From: Zelonia costaricensis
Lineage: Eukaryota; Euglenozoa; Kinetoplastea; Trypanosomatida; Trypanosomatidae
Reading direction: 5' to 3'
DNA length: 64,000 bases
Assembly: GCA_030849075.1 (NCBI GenBank)
Contig: JASAOO010003551.1
Coordinates: forward strand, 62,842 to 126,841
The notes beneath the pieces are model-generated. The model did no database searches, was not told where the DNA came from, and worked only from the letters and a program-made list of their open reading frames with translations. A program made the position numbers and the translations under genes. Shown in pieces: positions 39,793 through 48,337 of this stretch (position 1 is the first letter of the stretch; each line of letters starts with the position of its first letter).

Positions 39793-40791
39793 ATGCGGGC
39801 GGCTGTGCGGGCTGTGTCGACGCGAGCGGTTCGCCGCTGCCCTGTGGCGGCAGCCAGTCTCGCCCGCGGCGCGCCGGCTGCCGGCGCGCCACCGCTGTTC
39901 AGTTCGCTCCTCGTTCCAGTCCGCACCTTTGCGAAGGTGTCCTCCGTGCAGGGCCCCATCGGCGCCCCGCCCGGCGGCTTCGTCACGACGGATATCCGCA
40001 TCGACATGAACTCCAGTTTTGGCGGCGCCTACGCCCGCGGCGTGTACGCGAACAGTGAGATTGGCTACGGGCGTGAGATTATGAACCTGCCCGCGTTTGC
40101 CATGTACATTGGCGAGAACGACCGGCAGTCGCTGCGGGAGCAGGTGCTGCTCATGACCAAGGACATCTTCGCCAAAGTCGTCTACGGGACGCCGCAGGAG
40201 CAGCACTACGTCAAGTTCCGCGTCCTCTCGCTCATGTCTGGCGGCTTCTCGTACTTCACCCGCGAGCGGGACGTCTTCGACTTCGCGGAGGAGGTGCGGG
40301 CGCCTGGCGCCGATGGCGCGTTCCGCAACGGCTCCAACTGCCTCCTGAGCGGCGAGTTCTCCTCGTACGACCTGCAGAAGCTGCCGCTCATCGTGGAATT
40401 CAACCGCTTCGAGGTGGACTACCGTGGGCGGCGCGGCCTGTGCCTCTTTCCAGAGGCGTCGTACCTGAATCACAGTTGCGAGCCCAACGTTGAGCTTTCC
40501 ATCACGTACAACAGCGTCAAGAACAACTTCTTCCTTAGCGCCCGCGCCGTGCGGCCGATCCGCGAAGGCGAAGAGCTCTTCATCAACTACATGCCGGGCA
40601 ACAACCTGCCTCTCTCGCGCCTCGCCCTGGCCATGAAGAAGCGCTGGGGCTTCGAGTGCTCGTGCGTGCGGTGCAAGAGCCGTGCTGTCGGCGCCATTAC
40701 GGTGGTCTTTGTCGTCCTGCTCATCCCCATCATCGTGTACATCCGGCGCTTCATCGTTGAGCGGACCAAAGAGAAGCACCGCAGTCTGTAG
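39793..40791 (+). CDS. SET-domain protein with mitochondrial presequence and C-terminal membrane segment
   Basis: A 332-aa protein. Residues 1-45 form an Arg/Ala presequence (MRAAVRAVSTRAVRR), and the ATG at 39793 is the first in frame. The SET core is in the second half. YLNHSCEPNVE has Asn226, His227 and Ser228, the NHSCxPN pattern typical of SMYD proteins. It is followed by ARAVRPIREGEELFINYMP (catalytic Tyr region). A Cys cluster, FECSCVRCKS near 287-295, resembles a post-SET zinc site. Residues about 299-318 (AITVVFVVLLIPIIVYI) are one membrane segment with a basic tail. The family methylates lysines using AdoMet; the residues needed are present. The presequence and anchor suggest action at a mitochondrial membrane, which is inference. 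Confidence 0.85.
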   Translation: MRAAVRAVSTRAVRRCPVAAASLARGAPAAGAPPLFSSLLVPVRTFAKVSSVQGPIGAPPGGFVTTDIRIDMNSSFGGAYARGVYANSEIGYGREIMNLPAFAMYIGENDRQSLREQVLLMTKDIFAKVVYGTPQEQHYVKFRVLSLMSGGFSYFTRERDVFDFAEEVRAPGADGAFRNGSNCLLSGEFSSYDLQKLPLIVEFNRFEVDYRGRRGLCLFPEASYLNHSCEPNVELSITYNSVKNNFFLSARAVRPIREGEELFINYMPGNNLPLSRLALAMKKRWGFECSCVRCKSRAVGAITVVFVVLLIPIIVYIRRFIVERTKEKHRSL

Positions 40792-41684
40792 TCTCACGTG
40801 CCCCGGCTTCGGTCTGCGTCATCACAGACTGACACTCAAACAACTTTGTCAAGCAAAGTCACATAACCTGCAGAGCGGAAGCAGAACCAAAAAAAAAAAA
40901 AACGAACAACTGCATTTCAAGAAAGCGCACAAAAGGGATGCAAGCGCGTTGTGACGAAGGCGGGAGGGGTGGTGGTGGTGCTGATCGTGGAAGTGGCGAT
41001 CAACGGGAGGCTGACAGGGATCACAGTGCGTGACTGGCTGCTCCGCCTGGCTCGGGGCGTGCGCCGAACGGGCTGGGGTCTAGCGGGGTCGATTACCTGC
41101 CACGACGTGGTCGCCGCTCTGCTCACTTCCTCGCTGCGCACGAAGCAGGCGCCGCCGCAGACAAAGCACTTCCCCTCCCTCTCTCTCCCTCTCTCTTGTG
41201 CACCTGTTCGGCTCTGCACTGGGCTTGTGTCGCAGTGTGTGTGTGAGTGGTCAAGTCTCCTGTAGTATGCTGTGCTCGAACTCGCAACTCGCCTTCTCTT
41301 CTCTCCCCTCTTCCTCGTGGCGCGCCGTGCCTCTCCAGTGTGCACTGACAGAAGCAGGTTCGGAAACCTGCCGTGTGTGTCGTTTGTTTGTCGTTTGCAC
41401 CCCTCTCTCCCACGTCTGTTTGTGCTGTCCTTGTTCTTCTTTTTCTGGGCTCCTCCTCTCTCTGTACGACCCCGCCACGGCGCTCCTTCCCTACTGTCCC
41501 CTTCCAACAACACCATACACCCCTCCCCCGTTGTTGAATCCGGGCAGCGCGCGTGACACTGCTGCTGCTGCTGCCACGGCCCCGGTGCCTCCCCCCTCGC
41601 CGCCCCTCGGTGCCCTGCTCCTCGCCGCACCCAACGGCGCACCTTTTCCTCCTCGCAGTGCACGTCTCTTTTCTGTTAGCGAAG
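40792..41684. other. Intergenic spacer with a short perfect hairpin
   Basis: A13 lies near 40890-40902. CT-rich runs lie at 41165-41195 and 41285-41340, and a 7-bp hairpin at 41354-41371. Pyrimidine-rich sequence continues to the CCCH gene start. No gene is supported. Confidence 0.55.
41354..41371 (+). other. Perfect inverted repeat, 7-bp stem, 4-nt loop
   Basis: GCAGGTT at 41354-41360 pairs with AACCTGC at 41365-41371 around the loop CGGA. In the plus-strand transcript it would form a compact hairpin about 310 nt before the CCCH protein start codon. Confidence 0.6.
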
Positions 41685-42344
41685 ATGTGGAACATGACGT
41701 CAAGCCCGGTTCCGTCCGTGAACAGCTCCCGCCCACCCGCGGGAGCTGTGAGCGGCTACGTCTTTGTGCCGTCAGGAGCCACTCAGGCCATGCTAGCGAT
41801 GCCGGGTGGCGGTGTGGTGAACGGCGTAATTCCTGGCGTAGTCCCCCCACACGACCGTACCCAGGAGGTGTGCAAGTACTTCGTCAATGGCGGGTGCCTG
41901 CGTGGGGCGAACTGCCCCTACCTGCACGAGCTGCCCGATGAGCGGCACCTCGACGTCAACGGACTCGGCTTCATTCTCAACCCGAACGTCCATAATGCAC
42001 AGAAGACAGTGCCCACGCCGCAGACGCAGGTGGCCGCGACCACGCCTAGCCAGCCCATGAAAGGAACGAGCTCGTCTCTTTCGGCGCTGCTGAGCAGCAC
42101 CAGCGCAGGTCAAGTCAGAGGCTTTGGCCCAACCAAGGCGGCCAAGCATCAACCGCCGTCCCTCACCGTCTCTAGTCCTGCCTCGCCACAGACGGTGCCG
42201 ATGGGCAAGCTGCCCGCACCGCCCAAGTATAATCCGCCGGAGCCGTACCTAGAGCTGAACCTTCCGCCGGCCTTAGCATTCCCGCTCAAGGTGCCACCCA
42301 AGGACACCGCGACGACCCTGACGCACTTGATGTTGCAGAACTAA
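41685..42344 (+). CDS. CCCH zinc-finger protein, single finger
   Basis: A 219-aa protein starting MWNMTSSPVPS; the upstream in-frame part starts at a non-ATG codon. One finger, VCKYFVNGGCLRGANCPYLH, has Cys63, Cys71, Cys77 and His81 with the standard C-x7-C-x5-C-x3-H spacing. The flanks are Pro/Ser/Thr-rich and probably disordered. The C-terminal third contains YNPPEPYLELNLPPALAFP, a likely short linear binding segment. In trypanosomatids such proteins bind mRNA and control stability or translation, since genes are not regulated at transcription initiation. The target is unknown. Confidence 0.85.
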   Translation: MWNMTSSPVPSVNSSRPPAGAVSGYVFVPSGATQAMLAMPGGGVVNGVIPGVVPPHDRTQEVCKYFVNGGCLRGANCPYLHELPDERHLDVNGLGFILNPNVHNAQKTVPTPQTQVAATTPSQPMKGTSSSLSALLSSTSAGQVRGFGPTKAAKHQPPSLTVSSPASPQTVPMGKLPAPPKYNPPEPYLELNLPPALAFPLKVPPKDTATTLTHLMLQN

Positions 42345-44433
42345 TTCCCGGCGTCTCATGCCGCGAACCGGCGCATGGGGAGGGGGAGGGGGGCGAGTCC
42401 GCGGAGGCAGCGAGACGAAGCGGAAATGAGGGGCCGCCGCCACGTTCGCTGCGCCTCGCGCTCTCCCTCTCCCCCCCGTGTGACCGCTCCTCCCAACTTT
42501 AGCCTCCCGCCTCCTGTTCCATCGCCGTGCCCCCCTCCCCTCCACCCTCGTTACGGACGTGTCATTGAGTGGGATGCCGCCAAAAGAGGGGAGAGGGGGG
42601 GGGGATAAGAGGGGTGCGGCGGCAAGAGGAAAGCACGTCCGTTGCAGCCCGTCACGAATGCGGAGTGGGCCGCAACGGATCATTGAAGGCGCTCCACCGC
42701 GGGGGTGTCCGCGCTTCAGCGGGGAGGCGGCATGGGGCCCCGACCACGCACTGCAGAGCTGCCAGGGAGGGGACAGTCTACTCGATTCACGACAACTGCC
42801 AACAGACAGTGGCACGCACACGTTGCAGGGCCGCGTGCGCGACAGCTTCCCCCCTCCCGTGACACTCCGCGTCTCATGCGCTGCGGCCCGCCTCTTCAGA
42901 ATCTCCGGCGACACACACACACACACAAACATACGGCCGTGCGCTCTGCGGCTCTTCTGCCAGTGTTCACGTTCACTGCTCTCACCCCCTTCCGCTGCCG
43001 TCGCGCTCTTGCAAGACGGCGAAGCTGCTGCGCATCCGCCGCGTCCTCGCCTTCCTTTTGCGTCTCGGCGTGGTGACCCGCCGTCATTTTTCGTTCCGCT
43101 CCCAGTGAAGTCGTAGGCGTCTTCTTTCTTCTTCCGTGCGGCTGCGCGCGTGCGTTTGTGATGCTAACTAACAGAGTCTGATCCGAAACCGGAGAGCCGG
43201 CCGACGGCCCACCCGCTGCATGGCGCCCTGAAAAGCGGCGGGGCCGCGGGTCGCCCGTTGGCGGGAACCGCGCGAGCAACGACGGTGTTCTGGCGGAAGC
43301 CTGAGCGTTCGCCTCGGGCTGCGTGTTACGGGCGCGGCGCGTCACGCGGCTGCGCGTGCGCTGTCGCCTCCGTCTCGCGCGGTGTCGTGAACGCGTTGCC
43401 ACCCCCCGCAGCACGCTCTCTCTCTCCGGCGCCCTCTTTCCCCGTTGCTTTCCCCTCGTCTCTTTTCACACGTGTGTGTTGCGCGCGTTTTGTTTCCTGT
43501 TGTAGTTGCGGCTGCTGTGTCGCATGGCGGTGCCCTATCAAGCCTCCTTTTTTGTGGGTTGTGTGTGTGAGTGTGTGTACTAGTTTTTTCACTTTGTCCC
43601 CCCCCTCGTGTGCTTCCTTTGCTCTCCCCCTCTTTCTCTTCCTTTGACTCCGTCATCTTCTTTTCCTCCACTGTTGTTGGGAGTTTGTCATTGCTGTGGC
43701 GCCTCCACTGCCAGTGCGGAAGACGGGACAGCTCTCTTGCCACCCCCGCTCCCCAATCTCGACTCTGTCTGTTTCCCTCGACCCTTATGCGTGTCTACTT
43801 CCCTGTCTCTCTCCGGCGCCACAACTCCCACGAGCTGCCTCCCCCTTCTCGCTGTCTAACAGAGGAAAGGAGGCAGTCGCCCATTTTCACCAAGACACAC
43901 CACCAACGCGGCCGACGAAAACGCTGGCACGATGTGCACGGCGACCACACCACGACGTCACGCTTGGGCGGCAGCCCCGTGGCTCCAGAGGCGCCGCTAA
44001 GCGCACAACAAGTGCGCGGGCATTTAACAGGTACACCGACCGGGGAGGGGAGCCACGACCGGACGCGCTGGCGGCGCGGCCTCGCCTCTGCAAGGAAAGA
44101 GCGCGCACCGCAACCTCCGCGTGTCGGCCCTCCCGCCCCCGCCCACTTCGCTCTCCCCGCCCATCTTTACGAACGCAAGACGGTGTGTGGGGGGGGGGGA
44201 GCATCCACTCGTGTCCGCGCTCCCCATCCCCCCTTCCCCGCTGGCGGTGCTGCCATTACAAGCGGCCCTCACCGTCGCCTTGACGAGCCGCCCCCCTCTC
44301 CACTCTCTTCCCCCTTCCTCCTCTTTGCACCTCCGCACCTCTTTCGCTTCTCTTGTTCCCGTGACGTCCCCACGCACGCCGCCGCCGCCTTTGACTGCCG
44401 CCGTCCACGGCGCAGACCTGCAGTGGTCTTACG
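42345..44433. other. Long intergenic spacer, about 2.1 kb
   Basis: No gene is supported. It holds G10 at 42595-42604, a (CA)n stretch near 42911-42926, a GT-rich stretch near 43560-43578, G10 near 44191-44200 and long CT-rich tracts (43575-43660 and 44280-44345). Overlapping plus-strand frames up to 312 codons are Pro/Ser/Arg/His-rich and appear to be by-products of CT-rich DNA. Confidence 0.5.
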
Positions 44434-45147
44434 ATGTCCCATTCACCAAAGACGGGTGTCGTCCAGCCCACAGTGGTCTCCACCTCTGCCGCGCTCCTCT
44501 CGGAGCTGACAGACCACGTCGCGCGCAGTAGCTACAGGCCCTCAGCGGAGCGGCTGTCCGATGAGAACGCCGACGCGGTGCTGACGCGTCGCCGCATGGA
44601 CCTCATGAAGACCGTAGCGGCAATGCGCGCGAACGAGGACACCTTTGGCAGCGCACGTCCGCCGGCGCGTTTGCACCCCATCACGGTGACCCGTGTGCGC
44701 ACGTGCGAGACAAGCCGAAAGGCGCTCTATCCCACCCGCTCAACAGACCGCTACCACCGCATCAAGGACCTAAAGGCGGCTGTCGGGACGTCGCTGGGCG
44801 GCAACAGCGCGGCGCTCTCCCCCTTTTCGCGCCGGTGCTCCGAGCCGACGACGGCGCTAGAGCAGACCACCGTCTCCGCGGTGATGCGGCTCGACCCGCG
44901 CGATGCCGTTGCGGAGAAGCAGCGGGCCGCACTCAACTCCTCGAAGGCGCATGTCCTCACGCGTGTCGAGCAGTCCCTGAAAAGCTTCAACCGTTCCGTC
45001 GGATCTGTCAAGCCGTATGTGATGAGCCGCAGCGCCCGCCTAGAGACGCGGCACGGGGTCACCGACCACCCCTTCGACACCAACAACCGCTACGTGGACC
45101 GCATGCAGTGCTGCCGCCCCTCCAAAGGGCTGTACTGCTACTACTAG
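44434..45147 (+). CDS. Conserved hypothetical basic protein, 237 aa
   Basis: It begins MSHSPKTGVVQPT. It is rich in Arg, Ser and Thr without a membrane segment or signal peptide. Segments that look conserved rather than random are RRRMDLMKTVAAMRANEDTF, a STDRYHRIKDLKAAVG helix, an LTRVEQSLKSFNRSVGSVK stretch and a C-terminal VTDHPFDTNNRYVDRM followed by a Cys/Tyr tail. I do not recognise a family. The repetitive RS and TR dipeptides and small size recall structural flagellar or cytoskeletal proteins of trypanosomatids; that is a guess. The start is the first ATG after the CT-rich spacer. Confidence 0.7.
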   Translation: MSHSPKTGVVQPTVVSTSAALLSELTDHVARSSYRPSAERLSDENADAVLTRRRMDLMKTVAAMRANEDTFGSARPPARLHPITVTRVRTCETSRKALYPTRSTDRYHRIKDLKAAVGTSLGGNSAALSPFSRRCSEPTTALEQTTVSAVMRLDPRDAVAEKQRAALNSSKAHVLTRVEQSLKSFNRSVGSVKPYVMSRSARLETRHGVTDHPFDTNNRYVDRMQCCRPSKGLYCYY

Positions 45148-46267
45148 CGCGTGTGAACTTCTGTTTTGCCTCCTTCTTCGCACACTCGCACCGCAAGGCG
45201 CGCGCCGTCGAGAGAGCGGCGGCTTGTCTCCTTCCTGATTCCCATGTACTCATCAAGTTATCCCACTTCTTTTTTTTTTCTCTCGTCTCGCGCCGGGAGC
45301 TGCAGTGGCCTGTCACGCTGGCCCCAACTCCCACCCCCGCTATTGCCTCAGTGCCACCTCACGATTTGAGGGGCGCGCGCTCCGCTTGCTTTGGTGGTGG
45401 TGGAATGTCGCGCTTCCTCCTCCTTTTCGCCTGTTGCACTGACGACCCCGCCCGCTGGCACGTGACGATGGTCGACCTCCACTTAGCCTCTCACCCGCAT
45501 CGCAACGCAGTCGATGACAACAAAAAAGGCGCTCCGCTGATGCAATGGAGCTGCGCAGGAACTTAGTGCCCCCCACCCCCTTTTTTGGCCCCTATCGCCG
45601 AGTAGGGACACAGGGAAAATGGGGAAGGCGGGGGAGGATGCATAAACGAAAAACAGGTGCGGCTGAGCGAGGACTTTTGAGGCTCCTCTCGCCTCTTTCC
45701 GCCGCGCGCGGACAGCGTCTCTGTTGCCGGTCGACGCAGCTGCGCGCTCTCGCCCCTCTCCTACTTCGCCACCCCTGTATGTGCTGCGTGGGCCCAAAGG
45801 TGGAAGCGCGGGTGGGGGTCGGGGTAGGGTGAGGTAAGGGAGGGGGGGGGGGCTTTGCCTCCTTCTGCGCTGCTTGCCATAGCCACCTCCACGTCCGCCA
45901 GCGCTGTGGTGCGGACTACTTCTCCATGTCTCCATCTTCAATGAAGCACGCCCTTCTCCGGCGCTTGGTGCCGCCCGACCTCCTTCTCTCTCCCCCGCTC
46001 CGCCGCACCGTCTCCAGTTCCCCACCTCGTCTCCACACCCGAAGCTGCACCCAACGCACTCCCCCCCACACGTTCCCGCTTTCTCTTCTCGTCGCGTGCA
46101 CCGTCTCCATTCCCCCCCCCCCCCCAAGCCGCTTCCCCCGTCTTTCGTCGCCGCCGCTCGCACTGCTTCACCCCGGTTGCGCACTGTGACGCCTGACGAC
46201 GCGCTGGCCAACACCGCCCCTCTAGAGTAAGGTAATAATCCAGCTAACTAACGCGACCACCACCACA
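45148..46267. other. Intergenic spacer
   Basis: T10 near 45269-45278, G-rich near 45810-45852 (including a run of about ten G) and C11 near 46115-46125. No gene is supported. Confidence 0.55.
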
Positions 46268-46615
46268 ATGCAGCAGGCGTACTTTGGTCAGCAGCCGATG
46301 CTGCCGCCGGGTTGGCAGCTCTCGTACACGGCCGACGGAAAGCCCTACTACATCGACCACAACACCAAGACCACGCACTGGACGATCCCGCCGACCGCGT
46401 ACGAGCCGTACTACAGCAACGGCCGCGGCCGCGGCACGGGCTACCGGGGCGGCCGCCAGGGCATTGATAGGACGAAGATGAAGTCGAAGATGTGCATCTA
46501 CTGGGAGAAGAACGGTAACTGCGCGTGGGGCGACCGCTGCGCCTTTGCGCACGGCGCCGAGGAGCTCCGTAATCCGGCGAGCCAGCCCCAGAACGACGCA
46601 CCGACCAGCTCTTGA
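46268..46615 (+). CDS. ZFP2: WW-domain plus CCCH zinc-finger protein of the trypanosome ZFP2/ZFP3 type
   Basis: A 115-aa protein with a WW domain at residues 13-41 (Trp16, Trp38, Pro41; [19 protein letters not shown]). A Gly/Arg-rich linker with RGRG and RGG follows at 52-64. One CCCH finger lies at 76-95 (Cys76, Cys85, Cys91, His95; C-x8-C-x5-C-x3-H). This order and size match the small T. brucei proteins ZFP2 and ZFP3, which bind mRNA and each other through WW-proline contacts and affect life-cycle differentiation. Which of the two is orthologous cannot be decided by eye, so the symbol is tentative. The start codon follows ACCACCACA and is the only sensible one. Confidence 0.88.
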   Translation: MQQAYFGQQPMLPPGWQLSYTADGKPYYIDHNTKTTHWTIPPTAYEPYYSNGRGRGTGYRGGRQGIDRTKMKSKMCIYWEKNGNCAWGDRCAFAHGAEELRNPASQPQNDAPTSS

Positions 46616-48337
46616 TGCGGCTCGTGTAGTGTGTGCGACGTAAACGAAGGAAACAAAAAAAAACGTGTAGGTGCGAGCGCTCCTTACTCCAGCTGTTTTT
46701 GTTTGTGCACGCGCGTGTGCGAGTGTGTGTGTGTGTGTGGCGGCGCATATTGGTGGTCCCGTTATGTTTGCTTGGGTCTCTCTCGCTTGCGTCTTTTTTT
46801 TTTTTTGCTTTACCAGCTTTCATCTCCCGTAACCAGTTTGTGTGTGTGTCTCTCCCGCTTCCACGCTGACCCTTCACGTCAGGACTGTTCAATGTGCGCG
46901 GGAGAGAGGAAGGCATGCCGCGCATAGCAGAACTGTAAAGCCGGTCATTAAAGGAAAAAAAGAAAACTGAACAATGAACAAAAAGGTAAACCTCCCTTTC
47001 TAATGAGAAAGTGAGAGCGGCGAGATGGACTTCCACACACTTGCTTATACACACGGATGTATGCGCAGAGGCACGCAACGCCTGAAGGCGCGGGTCACGC
47101 AGTCGCACGTTCTCAACGGAGCGCAGGGAGCAGCAGCTGAGGCGGTGGAGAAGAATCGAGATGTTCTCGGATGCCGCCTGCGCCTCACTCAACTTGTTTG
47201 CTTCGGCGCGGACGGGTTTGTGTGTCGGCCTGCGCGCAAGCCGGCGCACATGACCGCCCCTCCTCAGTGCACCGTGAACCGCGTGCGCAGTTGTTCCGTG
47301 ACCACCTGCGCGTGTGTGTATGTGTGTTCGTGTGTGCGTGTACTTGCGATGCCGCGTGCGCCGGCACGGGCACGGCGAGCATTCCTTGCTTCCTTCTCCC
47401 TTATCTCTTTTCTCGCTTGAGTTTTCGCCCACTCCGTTTTTCTTCTTCTGTCTGTAAGGGGCTAAGGCGAAACCTCTGCAAAGTAGTTCGATCCAATCTT
47501 GTGCGTTTCCGACACGGCTCTCTCGAAGACAAGATACCCACCTTCCCAAACAATCACAAAAAAGGAAAGACAAGAGGAGCAGCTGAAGAGGCACCGCGAG
47601 TTGCGCAAGGTCGCGGTGGCCCGGCTCACCGCTGCCTTGGAACCGAAGAGGAGGGACGCTCGGGCCACGCCGGCCTGCGAGTCCCGTCAATCCGGCAAAC
47701 GGCAGAGGCGCGGTGCTCTTGCAGTCGTGCTTTTCTGAGGACTGCAGCTTCCCCTCCCTTTTCGGGATTGCAAAGGGGAAAAAAGGCGGTGACGCAGATG
47801 CACGCTGCACCGCGGGCGGTCTCACATAACGCAGCTTCGCTTCTCCCGGTTTGTGCCGGTGCAGCGAGACAGTGAAGGGGCACCGAGTGTGGCTCTCCCT
47901 TGAGCGATGTGCCAGTGTGCGCGCGTCGTCTGCATCGGCTGCCCATGCTGCCTTTGTCTGATGCTCGTGTGTGTTGCGTGTGCGCGAATCGGCTGTGGCG
48001 GTTCGCTGTTTTGCTCTTGCGTCTTCACGCTGCAACGATCCTCACCTCCCACTTTCATCTTCACCCATGTGACCGCGCACTGGGACGCAGTGCCGCCCCA
48101 CACAGTCGATCTGCTTATTACGTCACGCCGCTTGCGTGTCATACTCTATAACCCCGTCCCCTGCACCCGCCCTCCCCCAAAACGGTGAAGTACTCTCACA
48201 AGGTCCCTCACCCGATCCTCTGTCTTCAGTGCCGATCAGGACACTCTTTCCCACTTTGCATTTGTAGCTCGAGTGCGTTTCTTTTTTTTTTTCTTGCTTT
48301 GCTTTTGTTTTCAATGTCCCCTTGCGCCTGCGTGACG
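46616..48337. other. Intergenic spacer, about 1.7 kb
   Basis: A GT-rich tract lies at about 46721-46739, T13 near 46794-46806 and T11 near 48281-48291. Poly-Y blocks lie at 47405-47455 and 48270-48312 ahead of the RING-CH gene. A 595-codon minus-strand open frame overlaps this region but is antisense, Arg/Ser/Thr/His-rich and unlike any protein family. Confidence 0.55.

Noticed and set aside
42896..44509. Several overlapping plus- and minus-strand frames in the 42.3-44.4 kb spacer
   Set aside because: Frames overlap each other, are Pro/Ser/His/Arg-rich and sit on homopolymer or dinucleotide repeats.
46248..48035. 595-codon open frame on the minus strand
   Set aside because: It is antisense within a plus-strand unit, covers the WW+CCCH gene and a spacer, and translates to Arg/Ser/Thr/His-rich sequence with long low-complexity runs.
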